The notes under the pieces are model-generated. The model worked only from the letters and a program-made list of their open reading frames with translations. It did not search any database and was not told where the DNA came from. A DNA stretch of 64,000 bases from Pseudorasbora parva (lineage: Eukaryota; Chordata; Actinopteri; Cypriniformes; Gobionidae). Both the position numbers and the translations under genes were made by a program. Positions 48,641 through 62,565 of the stretch are shown in pieces. The stretch covers positions 49,859,974 to 49,923,973 of the forward strand of contig NC_090174.1 in assembly GCF_024679245.1 (NCBI RefSeq), given 5' to 3'. Within the stretch, counting starts at the first letter, position 1. Each line of letters opens with the position of its first letter.

Positions 48641-49164
48641 TAGCCTGACAAGCCTGACCCACATCAAGATGTTTGGTCTAGAAAACTCCCCATAGACAGG
48701 GCTCAATACGAGGGGCGGGATGAACGGTTGTCTTTCAAACTCCCTCTGCACGCGATAGGATAGCCCTACCACCAACCAGAGCAACGAAGGTGAAACAGAG
48801 CTCGTTGATAGATTAAACATTCACCGTATCCGGTCGGCTTACCTCCGAACACATTTTCCCTTTTTAAGAATGACTTCAGTGTCATTCTTTTCTCAGAGAA
48901 AAGCTTAACTCCAAGTCTTCCAGAGTCGCGGTCAAAGCTGATTCGAAAGACTGCCGCCGTTCGCCAGTTTCTGTGTTTACTAGAAGCACGCAAATACAAC
49001 TCGGGCGTCGTCATTATGGCCCCGCCCGCCGACTCTATACACGATGTGATTGGCTCGTCCAGAGTGAGGGGAATACAGCTCAGAAGGGTATTGAGAGTTC
49101 CTAGACGACACTTGCGGGCAGATTAAATTTGCTGCCGCTAGGGTGCGTCTAGATTTCTAGGCTA
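48641..49164 (+). mobile_element. TAGCCT-ended non-autonomous transposon, copy D
   Basis: Starts TAGCCTGACAAGCCTGACCC, ends TTTCTAGGCTA. Flanked by a perfect 9-bp duplication AGTGGTGTC (48632-48640 and 49165-49173). 524 bp, very close to copy B across its length. No coding capacity. Confidence 0.93.
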
Positions 49165-49173
49165 AGTGGTGTC

Positions 49174-50710
49174 ATCTGTATGCAGACATTTTAAGCATAT
49201 TGTTGTTGTATACAAAGAAAGAAAAACAGTCAAAGAAAACACTATCGCAACTTCAATGTCATGCCGACATTAAATATGGTCACCTTGCGCTCAACAGACA
49301 GGCTGAGAAATGCCACACGTGTCAACTTTTTGGCAGAAGATTTTCTTACGGATATTGATCTGTTCCTTACATAAAGCTGTTGTATAACTCCGAAAGACTT
49401 GGAAAGTACACTCTAAAAAAATAAAATTATGAGTTTATTGAGGGAGGCAAAAGTAATACTAAATAGTTAATAGAGAGAACAGGAAGAAGTGTGACTTGAA
49501 CCCAGCATATCAAGAATGCTGGGTTCTATATAGAATCCCTTTGAACCCCAGGAGTCAACTACTTTTATGGTACTTTTTTGTTGTTGTTTTTGTTGTTGTT
49601 GTTGTCATTTTGAGGGGCCAACAGCTCCAGAGTCCAGTTCCCAAAAAAACCTGAAATTATGCTAAACATCTTTTGTGTTCGACACATTAAAGTCAAGAAT
49701 GACCTGAGGGTGAGTAAAAAAAACATACTCAGAAATGAACGTTGAGCATCGAATACATGTGTTTCCCTGTCGGCCTCATTTTCCCGCTTCACACAGAGTC
49801 AGCCAGACTAGTGAGCTATTAGTCTTCGCTCTGGCCAGAGAGGTGAAAGTTTGAGAGTGTGTAAATCATGAAATGTGCTGTGTGTGTGGTTTCCGGCTGT
49901 GCGGTTTTTGAGGGGCCGGCTTTTAAATTGTGTTTAGCTCAGAGCCAGAGCTTGTGAGATATAGGCAGCACATGTGTCACTTCCACTCATCCTCCTGTCT
50001 CTCTCTTTCTCTCTCCTCTCCTGTTTTTGTCCTGTCTCCCTAAATCCAAATGCACAGTAGCCTATATATTCTTCTCATTCTATACTGTTAGATTATGGCT
50101 TTAAGATTTTAGATTTTCTTTATGTTTTTAGATTTCATATTATCAAACCAACATCTTGTTGACTGATAAGCTCTTTTGAATGACTTGTTGTCATCTGATG
50201 CAATGGCAGCCATACATTTTAAAGAGAACATCGAATGCCCCTTTTACAACATGTACAATAAGTCTCTGATGTCCTCAGAGTTTGCATGTGTGAGTTTTAG
50301 CTCAAAATACCCCAGAGATAATTTTTATAGCATTAATTTATGAGCAGAAACATGTTTGTGTGTCCCTTTAAATGCAAATGAGCTGGTGCTCCCGGCACAG
50401 AGGGTGGAGCTTCAAGAGCTCATGCTTATAGCCACAATCACTGTCATGCTTCAGCAACAAAACAGAACAATCTCAAGCTCTAAAAAATGTCAGAAACAGT
50501 CAATACCGGAATAAATGTTACATGGAGACGGAAGAGGTATAGGGTAGTTTAATTACGGTTATGAATTATGTTGTCTTTTTTTTTACACTATTAGTAGAAG
50601 CCGGTTGTAGCGGATCCCGTCCGAATTATGGCCACAACTTTACTGGTGGAGTTTTTATGAGGTTTATTGAACATCACATAAAAGAGTGTTTGTTTTCACT
50701 CCAGAAAAGA
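49174..50710. other. No gene seen
   Basis: Contains a short TTG/TTGTTG tract near 49578-49604 and otherwise apparently single-copy sequence. No exon supported. Confidence 0.4.
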
Positions 50711-50933
<223 letters not shown>

Positions 50934-51389
50934 CTAGTGGTGTAACGGATCACAAAACTCACGGATCACGAGTCAGATCATTTTTGGTGTTAGCATAACC
51001 TATATGGTTATGGTTTTAACAAACATAAAATAAATAACCGACTGAATAAATCACATTTTACTCAGTTAATGTTAAAGTTGAAATAATGGGCCTGAGCATA
51101 AATGAAAAAGAAAAAAAAGAAAAGAAAATTGCTTCATTAATACAGTGCATACTTACTTTTTTCGAAAGAATGGAAGTGAAATGTGACAACATGCCCCATA
51201 GGTGGGGTACATTGTAACATGACCAAATGACAGCTTAAAATGTTACCTGATGTAATCAAAAAATATCTAAGACAAATTAAAATATTTTGTCAATAAAATA
51301 CAATGATTAATTTCTTATATAAAATAATGGCATTTTTTATAATTAAACAGCATTAAACAAAACTAGACAAAAAAGTTTGATGACAAACT

Positions 51390-52423
<1,034 letters not shown>

Positions 52424-53399
52424 TAATTGACAACTGCAATAAACAGCATCAAAGAAAATAATAACATTATCAAAACATTATAAAAATAATTCATATTTTC
52501 TGAATATTGACTCTCAGTCATTATTCATTCTTTTCTCGTGGTTTCTCAAAATAATTCCTAAAAGTATAGAATAATAGCATATTTCTAATAGGGGCTCATT
52601 GTATGCAGTGTTACAACATGCCCCCACCTGCGCGACTGGGATATAAGCTGTGGCTCGTGTCTTCTGCTGTTAGATAAGCATTAAAGAACTATCTCAACTG
52701 TTAAATAACAGATATGTGATTAAAAAAATCTCAGATTTAAAGTTACAATTTCATCCGATGTCCCCTTTAAGTGTTGCTTACATTTTTGGGGCCATTGTAC
52801 TCTATCATTTAAATCAGAGCTTGACATTAAGCATGTTGATGGGCTTGTCCATCGGACAAGTAAATCGTTCATCCACTTGTCCGAGTAAAAAATTTGCTTG
52901 TCCGGAAAAAAGTTCGATATTTTTTTAATTTTTCGTGTGTGTGTGTTGTAACTATAATTTATTCTGAAGCAATATTCTCACCAGTGTTCAATCAGCTTTG
53001 ATATATTTAAATCTGCATATTTGTGAATTTTTATTTTTTACATTTTTTATTGAATCATTTCAAATTTGTGATATTTTTACATTTTATAAAGAGCATTTCC
53101 TCCCTAATCTTATTAAATATAGGCTATGCTTCAGGTTTAATTTTAATTTTATTGTTAAATTTGATCAATACATTAAATTAAATTAAGACACTATAAGGGC
53201 TGTTAACAATAAAATAAAATAATTTACACTGAAAAATGACAACTGCATTAAATAATGTTTTGAGATTTGTAGTTTTGAATTGACGCATAAGAAATGTTGG
53301 AAAGTATGTTTAAACATGAAACTAAACCTCCAGTAGGTGGCAGCAGGTGGCCGTCTTAATGAGTGAGTCATTGAGTCGTTCATTCAAACGATTCATTCA

Positions 53400-54456
53400 G
53401 GGTGCGTTCACACTTGTCATGTTTGGTTCGATTAAAACGAACTCTGGTGCGGTTGCTCGGTTAGTGCGGTTCATTTGAACATATGTGAACGCTGCCATCC
53501 GAACCCTGGTGCGCACCAAACAAGCGGACCGAGACCGCTAAAAAGATGGGTCTCGGTCCGCTTCCAAACGAACTCTGGTGCGGTTCGATTGATATATGAA
53601 CGCACCACGGACCAAAGACATGTAAACGGACCAAAAACCGGACGTAATGTCACAAGATGCCACGCATAATACAGCTGATTTGACGACGCGGAAAGATCGG
53701 TGTATCCAAAATTAGTAACTTTAACATTAGAGGGCAAACGTGGAGCAACGAGGAAGTGCCTAATCAATATTTGGTCTGCTGACGAGCATGTTTCGAAAAT
53801 GCTAGAAAAAAACACACAAAAAGCATACCTGGCTCTTCTCATCAAAGTTCCTGTCTTTCCCATTATTAGCAGGTGCAGACGACAGCGGCCGTCTCTGTTC
53901 TGCACAACGGAGGAAATCCTGCTGCTGTTTTGAATGTTTTGAACATTTTATGAGCTCTTCATGAGTTCTCAGCGGGTAAAAATAATGCCACATGTACACG
54001 CATAAAATGATCGCGTTTAATCAGCACACAGTGTTGTTTTGAACATTTCATGAGCTCTTCATGAGTTCTCTGGTAAGAAATAATGCCAAATGTGTTACAC
54101 GCATAAAATGATCGCGTTTAATCCAGCACACAGCGTTGTTTTGAATGTTTTGAACATTTCATGAGCTCTTCATGAGTTCTCTGGTAAAAAATAATACCAT
54201 GTACACGCATAAAATGCCCGCGCGTGTAATCCGCACACAGCATTGCTTTGAATGTTCAGTAAACGAGCTCCTACGTCATATAAGCCGACCGATCAGGTTG
54301 TGAGCGTCTCCCTGTGCCTTTGGTTCGGTAACTTTAGGTTCGCTGTTAAAAATGCCCGTGTGAACGCTAAGCGGACCAGGACTATTATGTTTGTTTTTGT
54401 TTTTTGGTCCGGACCAAACGAACCAAACGAACCGAACTACAAGTGTGAACGCACCC
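53400..54456. mobile_element. Harbinger-like non-autonomous element
   Basis: Ends GGGTGCGTTCACACTTGT and ACAAGTGTGAACGCACCC are perfect inverted 18-mers. TCA lies on both sides (53397-53399, 54457-54459), a 3-bp duplication as in PIF/Harbinger. Repeated CGGACC and AACCAAACG phrases near both ends. No transposase ORF; superfamily inferred from the 3-bp duplication and ends. Confidence 0.78.
53925..54260 (+). repeat. Three-copy tandem repeat, unit about 105 bp
   Basis: The phrases TTTTGAACATTTCATGAGCT, TTCATGAGTTCTC, ACACGCATAAAATG and GCACACAGCGTTG recur in order three times inside the Harbinger-like element, with a partial fourth start at about 54240. Confidence 0.85.
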
Positions 54457-54783
54457 TCAAACACTGAATCGGTCAGTAACACACTTGTTGCTGTGAGGTT
54501 CTTCTGTGTGTGAACGATTTTCGCTGCTGAAATCGAACAAAAGCACTCAATATTGCATCTAAAATGTAAGTGACTTTAAGTGAATGTTAATGTAAGTGAA
54601 TGTTAATTAATTGTTTATGAAACTGTCATATGAACACAGTGTCATTTTCAGTCGTGATGGTATTCAGGAAACATCTTAAACGTAGGCTAGTTTAAACGCT
54701 CAAGTGTTGTAATTTCTCCTCGAGAGGCTGCACGAGTGTCAACAGCGTGACCTTGTTATCGTCAGTTCATCATATATTATTAT

Positions 54784-55705
54784 TAGGGCTGCACGATTAA
54801 TCGAAATCGTGATTTGGCTTGTGTGCGATTATGAAAGCTCAAAGGCTGCGATTGAAATGAAATAAATAAATGCCCAGTGTGTTAGTGAAGAGCGGCTCTG
54901 TGATCAACGCTGCTCCGTCTGAAAGACTGCGAGTTTGAGTCGTTTATAATGTGCGTTTGAAAAAGCAACACGAGTCAAACATCTTCACAAACCAGTAAAG
55001 CGCTCATAAACCTGCTCAGCAAAAGACAACGTTTAATAACGTGCTTTACCTCACTTCATATCCAGTCGAGTGTGTGTGAGCTGATGTGGCTTAAGAGTGA
55101 GGCAGAGGATGCGTTATTTTATAGTATTCTATGTCAATCAGCACTGCATTATAATACACCTTTATTATTATGAAAATACCCTTGACGGCTTGAAGAACTC
55201 AAATACACCACATTTTGCTGCAGTCGTGTTTAATGTCGTCATGTTTAATCAAAGCGTCTCTATCTTCTGTTTACAGAACGTCATTACTTCTCTGAGGCCA
55301 ATGTGGTGTTTTCTAATGTTTTTAGTCATAGGCTGTCTGCATATTAATAGGTAACCCAGCAGTTTTTTTTTTTGTAAAATAAGTTTTCTATAAAATATTA
55401 CAAAAATAATAATAATTAGTATTAGTATTATATTGTTATATTTATTCTGACATACTCTTTTTATTTCTAATTATGAAAATGTTATTGTAATGGTAATACA
55501 TCTTATTTTTTAAAATATTTTGGCAGTAATAATAATCATAATAATTATTATTAGTCACATTAATATAAAAACACAAAATGTTATATACACACACTTTACA
55601 TTTGTAAAAAAAAATTATAATAACAATAATCACATTTTAAATCGCAATCGCAATTTTACTCAGAATAATCGCAATTATATATTTTCCCCAAATCGTGCAG
55701 CCCTA
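54784..55705. mobile_element. Non-autonomous hAT element (TAGGGCTGCACGATT ends)
   Basis: Ends TAGGGCTGCACGATTAATCG and AATCGTGCAGCCCTA are inverted. Flanked by a perfect 8-bp duplication ATTATTAT (54776-54783, 55706-55713). Further inverted GATTAATCGAAATCG/CGCAATCGCAATT motifs inside. 922 bp, no ORF for a transposase. Related in its first bases to 10578-11640. Confidence 0.9.
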
Positions 55706-56078
55706 ATTATTATCCACCACTATCCATTGCCACTTACACTAAATTAATGCACAATCATTCGTGCATTTTGGTGATTTGCTAGTTATTTTTTGTTTTCAGG
55801 TTCTTGTTCTTCGGGCAAGTAAAATTCTTTTTCACTTGTCCCTTCAAAAAAATCCACTTGTCCCGGACAAGCGTTAATGTCGAGCCCTGAATTTAAATGT
55901 TTGGGGGCAGCAAGATTTGTTATTGTTTTTTAACTAAGTCTCTTATGCTTACCAAGGCTGCATTTATTTGATTTTGAAATATGTTTACCATTTAAAATTA
56001 ATTATTTTAGTATATTTTAAAATGTAATTCATTTCTGTGATGGCAAGGCTAAATTTTAGCGTCATTACTCCAGTATTT

Positions 56079-57558
56079 TAGCCTGGATGCCAGCTGAACT
56101 TAGCCCCGCCCACAAAATGTTTAGGTCGGGTAGTTTGGTCTGGCCTTGCTCCATAGAGGAGTAATTAGGCTTGTTCGACTTCACCCAGCGATGCGCAGAC
56201 CGATCGGCGGCTGACTTAAAGCAGTGCATGGCTGTTAGAAATTTTGTCCGACTTGAGACAGCGCCGACGGCACGTGACTGTGACGTATGTCAACAAAGTA
56301 CCGCGAAAGCGATTCGAGAGCAGCCGGCTGATGCAGCCGCTGCAGATTCTCAAGGGTGGCTTCAGGAGGATGCAAGAGCTCTGATGACGACACAGCTGAT
56401 CCAAGATAAGCCGGATTCACCGCATGACAGCGATCACATGCGTTTCGTGTTTATTCTAAAACCTTATGTTACGCTAATGCTCACAAATCCTTTACTTATA
56501 ACAGTAAAACCTCTTTTCATGTAGTCGCAATGTTATATTGTCATGTTTATCAAACTAAAACTGATAAAAACCGTTGACTTCATTGATAGTGTAGGTTTAT
56601 ATATTGAACTTTAGTCCTGTCCAAATAGACACTTTATTAAGCAGTACATAAAGTGTTGCATGAAAATGTCATTTGAAACATCTGTGTATTTGAGAAATAT
56701 TGCATTTATTTAACTTCAGCTGTGATAAAGTTTGCAAACGCAGTGCAAGCATCACCACGGGAAGCAGAAAGTGTCCGACTTCACGTCTCCGATTGCAGCT
56801 CCTCCCCGCCTGCACGCGTCTACTCTCGCCGATCGCATGCATGCAGCCGCAGCCGATGTCGAACACACCTATTATCCCCGAACAGAAACTGTTCGGACCA
56901 ATGAAATCATCAGGGCGGGCTTTAGACGATGACGGACAGATGATCAACAATAACGTAATCATCACGTCATCAAAGGGGCTTGGATTATATTTGTTCGAAT
57001 CCTAAACGGAGAGCTTGCTTGTATTAGCATTCACCTTCACAATTTCTCTCAGAAATGATGATCATGTTGGGTATCATTAAATTGTTACTTAATTATTACT
57101 TATCATTTAATCATACTCTGTATCATTAAATTATTTTATTGTTTTACAACACCGGCAAAGATTGTGTATTCCAGCATGATTTCAGCACGCGTGCAGACAG
57201 GGTTGCCAAGTTTTTACAACAAAACACGCCAACTACTAACGTTAGCCCTAAACAATAGATTTTCAGGGGGTTCTCCGGGGGAAAAATGGCATTTGGGGGG
57301 TAAAATGTGTGTTATTTTGGCAAGGTTGCCTGCTAAAATTCGCACTCATGGGTCTATATATCACATAATAGTCGCTTCAACCCGCAGACAAAAACGCGGA
57401 CTTGGCAACACAGTGCAGTTGAACTATGTTGACATTTGACAACTAACGTAATGCGTCTATTCGTTGCTCTGATTGGTTGTAGGTCTATCCAATTGATGTC
57501 TTTCCTGGTTCGGTTGAAACACGCCCCATAATCACAGCCCAATGGAGCAGTTTCAGAC
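56079..57558 (-). mobile_element. TAGCCT-type element, long truncated inverted copy of copy A
   Basis: Begins TAGCCTGGATGCCAGC (the complement of copy A's right end). It then follows the reverse complement of 5754-6536 closely, through GGACCAATGAAATCATCAGG, TTTGCCTGCTAAAATTCG-like phrases and CACGCCCCATAATCACAGC, to CAGTTTCAGACC near 57558. The last part of copy A's left end is missing; a different repeat starts at 57559. A 0.7-kb insertion (56168-56870) lies inside. Confidence 0.82.
56168..56870. mobile_element. Nested insertion with GTTCGAC ends
   Basis: Absent from copy A, where the host sequence is continuous. Ends AGGCTTGTTCGAC (56167-56179) and GTCGAACACACCT (56858-56870) are inverted with two mismatches, and ATT(A) flanks both sides. 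CpG-rich near the ends, AT-rich in the middle. No recognisable transposase; the 117-codon frame at 56171 has no known domain. Superfamily uncertain. Confidence 0.65.
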
Positions 57559-58404
57559 CAAGCGGCAACCTCCCGCGATCTCTCTTGAAGCCAATACGGA
57601 AGTAATGTAAACTGCAAATCCTCAACTGGCCACTAGGGACAGGCTCCAGAAGGGAGCAGAATCTCATTAACCCCAATGTTAAAATTCTCAACTTTACAGC
57701 AGAAAAAAAACATGTTTACAGCCTGGTACAAATTGTGTGTTAGCCTATAAGGCTAATTTTGATCTTCATGACAACTGTGAGGGGGGTGAATTTTTTTATA
57801 ACTCATTCGTTTACGTTCTATAACGCCTTAAAGTTCTGCATAATTAAGGGCATGGTTACAGGTGGATAGCCATTTATCTGCTGTCTATAGTCATTGCGTC
57901 ACCTAAGCTCTGCCCACATCCCGCCTTTTTGCCCATTTTCTGTTATCCAGGAGTGACAAGCGATGATTCGCTCGCAAGATGCCAACGCCCAGCTCGCCCC
58001 TACTTTAAGCTTCAGAACGGCTTATCGGAATCCTATGGGTGATGTCACGGTCACTACGTCCATATTTGGAACAGAAGCTTATTAAATATGCAAATCTTAT
58101 CCAATCCTAGCCGTGGGCATTTACTTCCAAGTCTCCAGTGTGGCACGCCCATCAAAACCGAGTGCTTCTTGAGAGAGCCTCAAAACCAGTTTAGAAAATA
58201 GCCTATTACTTATTAGTTATGATGTTTTTTTAATGTAAAAACCACACACACATCATTAGACCTCAGACAATTATATATATAAAAAATAATAATTTAAACT
58301 GTTCGTGACATCTTTTAAAGAAGTCTTAGAAATCATTCGAATATGATGATTTGGTGTTCAAGTAACATTTTAGTGTTATCAGTATTTTTAAAAAAAAGTA
58401 GCAT
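57559..58404. repeat. Dispersed repeat, unclassified
   Basis: Starts where copy A homology ends. Phrases such as GAAGCCAATACGGAAGTAAT and CACTAGGGACAGGCTCCAGA look like a common cyprinid repeat from memory. No ORF or clear ends. Confidence 0.4.
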
Positions 58405-59667
58405 TAAAGGTTCAGTTCTTTGCGTGTTTTTTATAGCTTTGATTATGTTTACAGTGTGCAATATAACATGAGTTCATGTTTTGCGTGTAAAAAAACAGTA
58501 TTTTTCACACAATTTACTTATCTGTACAGCGCTGTTTCCTCTGTCCTAAAAACGGCCTGATGATTTCCTTGTTCTATGAAGTCCCTCCTTAAGAAACACA
58601 TAACGAGTTCTGATTGGGCCAGCGCTTCCCGTGTTGTGATTGGATCAGCTTAGCGCACTTTGCCCGGAAAGGTCCCTCCTCTTACCATAACGGGGAGATG
58701 CAAGCGCTGAATGCGCGCTCTTCTCCACGTGGGAGAGCAACAACACCACGCCCCCTATTTTGCATGTACTTGTGGGCTGAGGGTTAGTCAACAAACGGTT
58801 CTAGTGACGTCATTCCTGCAGGAAGTGCAAGGGTGTAGTCACAAGGGGGTAATCTAGCACTCGGAAAGCGTTCCACCCATTGCTAACCAAGCCATCACCT
58901 GCTGTTAGCATCCCATTGACTCCCATTCATTTTTGAGTCACTTTGACAGTGAATAACTTTACATCTGAGGCGTTTAAAGACTCCATTTGTCCATTGTTTA
59001 TTTCTAAAGAAACACGACAATGCATAAAAGGCCCCATTACCTTGTATCTTACACTATCGCCCCGTAGAAGCTGTTTTTGTAAAAATAGGCTAACGATTGC
59101 ATCATAACCAACGCGGCTCTGTCGCAAAGTTGAGAAATTACCGTATAGACAGGAGGAGACGCTCAGAAGCAATCTTTTACTGTCTATGAGGCAGTCGGGG
59201 GGACGTGGAGACAAAGTCTGATAAAGTCAAGGGGGAAGAATGGAGAGAAGCCGATAGTGAGCCAAAAGCAACGGGAGAAAATATTTAAACAACGTGATTC
59301 AGATTTCACTTTCCAAAACTACTAGAAGACCTACAGCTGTCAGACAGTTTGCTTACGTCACATCTTCTACGTCAAGCTCAGTCTGAGCCTGCGCAGTTCG
59401 CTCAGCCATCAGGAAGTGAGTGCCTCTGATTGGCCTCATTTTCCACCGTTGAAGTCAATGGGAACGCTCTGTCCAATTCTTTTACTGTCTATGAGTAGTC
59501 CAAACCGGCCGTTCGCTGTATGCTTTGAAAGGGAGCTTCTTGTTAAATAAAATATCTCGCTTGGCATTGAACTTTGAGCTTTATAATTTTACAGTATTTA
59601 TGCTCCAACAGCAACATTTCACACTAACTAAAGTTTGAAAGATGTAATTGCAAAGAACAGGACCTTT
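58405..59667. repeat. Non-autonomous element with TTAAAGGTTC ends, itself interrupted
   Basis: The left end TTAAAGGTTCAGTTCTTTGC and right end GCAAAGAACAGGACCTTTAA are inverted. The left half (GATTGGATCAGCTTAGCGC, 58640 area) resembles the intronic repeat at 62630-63080. Between about 58780 and 59500 lies foreign repeat sequence (GCATCCCATTGACTCCCATT, CATTTTCCACCGTTGAAGTC). Confidence 0.6.
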
Positions 59668-61020
59668 AAATCATGTTTTTGAGGAAACAGAAGAAAAAAA
59701 CAGGATTTATTTAGGTAGATATCTTTTGTAATATTATAAAGGTCTTTATTGTTTATTTATTGTCTTTTTATCAATTGAATAAATAAAAAGGAAATTCTCA
59801 AAACAAAAAAAATCAGTCTCTAGAATGACAGTAGCCGATATGTGTGTGAGCTACTTCTCCAACAAAAAATCTGTAAATACACAACAAAAACAGTTGTGCA
59901 ACACACTGAAATGGCATTTTGGCATTTTCTAACATTTATATAAATGTTCAGATCAACAGGATTGGAGACATCACAGCTGTGTTTATTTCAGAAATGAAAT
60001 GGCATCGCTCCGAACTACAGCACTGAAAAAGCATTTCAGCCCCAGAGAGCTGACACATTAAGCCCTTAGGCAAGGCCTCTGGACTGATATGGTAAGCGGA
60101 GAAATGCGAATTAGAAATTAAGGCTTTTGAACAGTGAACACAGTCACATCTGATTTATATAAGAGGTAAATTGTCCATGCTAGAGGTCTCCTTATGAATT
60201 CCTTTTTGTGTGTGTTAATGTGGATCTCAGGTGTTTATCCTCTAGTCTAGTGTTCAAATGCAGCAGTTCCTGTTTTTAACAGACATTTCCATCGTTCGCA
60301 CAATGCCAAGCCATCCATTAAATGCTAAGTCACCCAGTAGGGTCATACCTCTTGGCCACTTGAAAAGAAAGTTGTTTACGCTTGATGAGTGTTACATTTA
60401 TGTTTATGCACATTTTGAGAATTGAAAGCGTTTGCGGATACTGTGGCATTTATGAAGGTCACAAGTGTGGGCAAAAAAACACAAACAAACTTTGAAACAT
60501 GCCAGTACACAAAAGAGAAGCAAAATTCAGTAGGACTTTGATGTGTCCTTATAAAGATGCTACAGTATTCCATTAGTCAGAATAATTGGTTCATTATAAT
60601 TTTAATGAATATAACAAAAAGAGCATATTATTAGGGGAGTCATTACTGGAAGATAATTGCAGGCTTACGGATCCAGCCACTACAGCCATTTTCTTTAGAT
60701 TTCTACAGTTCAAAAGTTTAGGTTCAGCATATGTTTTTTAAAGAAATAATATAAAAAAATGTTCCCATTAAGGATGCATTAAATTGATTGAAAATAACAA
60801 ACACTTTTACATTGTTACAAAACAAATCTATTTCAAATAAATGTAATTTTGAACTTTATGTTCATGAATCCTGAAAAAATAGGCTGTCATAGTTTCCACA
60901 AAGATGTTAAAGATACACATATGTACCTTTTCTAGAGGATAAAAAAAAAAAAAAAAAACTGCATGAATTTTTGCGGAATAACATTATGGTTGTGCTTTGG
61001 TTCTGCATGACCATGCGGAT
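59668..61020. other. No gene seen
   Basis: AT-rich, apparently single-copy; an A-run at about 60941-60958. No exon supported. Confidence 0.4.
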
Positions 61021-61455
61021 AAATAATAATAATACATTTTATTTGTATTGCACTTTATATTTGTAACAAATCTCAAAGTGCTACAGTTAAGATCATTTAA
61101 AAAAATGGGAAAATATAAATAGATTTAATAGCTAAAAGACATAAGCTCTCCCAAAAATAATGTTTCAAGAGCTTGAGGTGTCCTCAGATGGTCGGGTAGG
61201 GCATTCTAAATCTGAGGAGCAGCAGAACAGATAGCCCGATCACCCATAGTGCTGAGCTTAGTCTTGGGAAGATGAAGGAGGTTTGAATTTGTTGAACGAA
61301 GTGATTGAGCTGTAGTTGAAGGTGTGAGTAGTTCTTTCAGATAGGAGGGGGCATTTCCATAGATGCATTGGTGGGTTAGAAGAGAGATCTTATATTCAAT
61401 CCTGGTGGAAACAAGCCAGTGAAGGGAATGGAGAATGGGTGTGGCGTGATCGAAT
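61021..61455 (-). repeat. Probable LINE 3'-region fragment
   Basis: The plus strand begins with TAATAATAATACATTTTATT then TTGCACTTTATATTTG...AAAGTGCTAC, the mirror of an L2/CR1-type 3' end with a short simple tail. The rest resembles the untranslated part seen upstream of such ends. No coding motif. Confidence 0.45.
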
Positions 61456-62325
61456 TTGTGAATGTGATTGAAATATATATCATCATCCTACTGCTCATAA
61501 AACATTCACATTTATGGATATGACAAGACACGCAAGAGTGATATATGGACTTTCCCGCGAAAATAATATTACACGCTTACCATAGTGAATCAGAGTAAGA
61601 CAAAAACACGTTTTTGAAGGAATGATAATGTATCTACTCATTATTTGATTTTTTTTGGTTAATTTTGAACAATAAAAATACATAGTGTACTTAACTGCTT
61701 GCATTTTTTCTTGATCACCAAATGATCATCTTAGCTTCTCGTGTGATGCTTTTCCCACGATAAAGCCTATTTCTACTTTTAGAGTGTGTTCATTTTGAAA
61801 CAATCAGATCTCTACTACCACCATGCCAAAACAAGGTGGTGCGAAATAATAACCAGTAAAAATGTCTTGATTTTAGTAATTTTGTCGCACCAGAAAATAA
61901 TCTCAAACTACATATGAGGGAGAAAAAGAACAGAGCAACATATTGTAGAACTGGTAAATCGTTTATTCCTTATTAATTGAAGGTTTACCATTTTCTTAAT
62001 TTTATAGAAAACGGAGAAAAAAAATTGCCTTTTACAAACATTTACAAATAAATGACAAGTGGCTGTACAATTAGGAACTGAAGGAGAAAGACAAAAAGAA
62101 AGGAGGGAGATTTGATTCACCACTATCAACTTTTAGTTGAGAAGTAAAAATGTCCAGTTTTAAGATGACTGCCATGCAAACTTTGTGCTTGATCAAAATT
62201 ATCCCAAAATGCAAACTATCCCATCCTTTTCTCTTTCTTACCACAGGCACAAAGTTTACAAACATAATTAATAAATGTATTTAACAAATTAATTCTTTAA
62301 AAAAGCATCATTATTTTTGTCCATT
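61456..62325. other. Downstream flank of hira
   Basis: No exon or repeat boundary recognised between the LINE-like fragment and the hira poly(A) signal. Confidence 0.4.
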
Positions 62326-62331
62326 TTTATT
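62326..62331 (-). terminator. hira: hira poly(A) signal candidate
   Basis: AATAAA on the minus strand, about 120 nt downstream of the hira stop codon (62449-62451). Gives a short 3' UTR if used. Confidence 0.55.
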
Positions 62332-62448
62332 AGTGTCCATGTTTGCGTTATAGACAGTGCTGTCAGTGAAAGCTAAGGCAGATTGTTAGCACATGTACAG
62401 GCCAGGAAAGGGATTGGGGTGAAACATCAAAAGGTCGAAAGTGAAGTG

Positions 62449-62565
62449 CTATTTGATGCGCAGCAATTCGAGCTGATCCTGGTACTCTGTGAAGAGTCTC
62501 TGGAACCGCAAATTCTGACCAATCACGGGCAGCACCTCTGTCAGCAGATCCCTTTTTCTTAGACC
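62449..62565 (-). CDS. hira: hira terminal coding exon
   Basis: 117 nt, phase 0, starting after TATTTCAG and ending with TAG. Encodes GLRKRDLLTEVLPVIGQNLR and the last 18 residues. Confidence 0.94.
   Translation of the reverse strand, partial: GLRKRDLLTEVLPVIGQNLRFQRLFTEYQDQLELLRIK

Larger units (their letters stand above)
52815..55889. mobile_element. hAT-like element hosting two further transposons
   Basis: Ends CAGAGCTTGACATTAA and TTAATGTCGAGCCCTG are inverted. ATTTAAAT lies at 52807-52814 and 55891-55898, an 8-bp duplication with one extra A on the right. Subterminal CTTGTCC/GGACAAG motifs are repeated at both ends (52844-52905, 55813-55872). No transposase of its own is visible. A Harbinger-like element (53400-54456) and a hAT (54784-55705) are nested within. 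Confidence 0.75.

Noticed and set aside
53471..53905. 144-codon minus-strand frame
   Set aside because: Falls inside the non-coding Harbinger-like element; no transposase or Myb-like motif.
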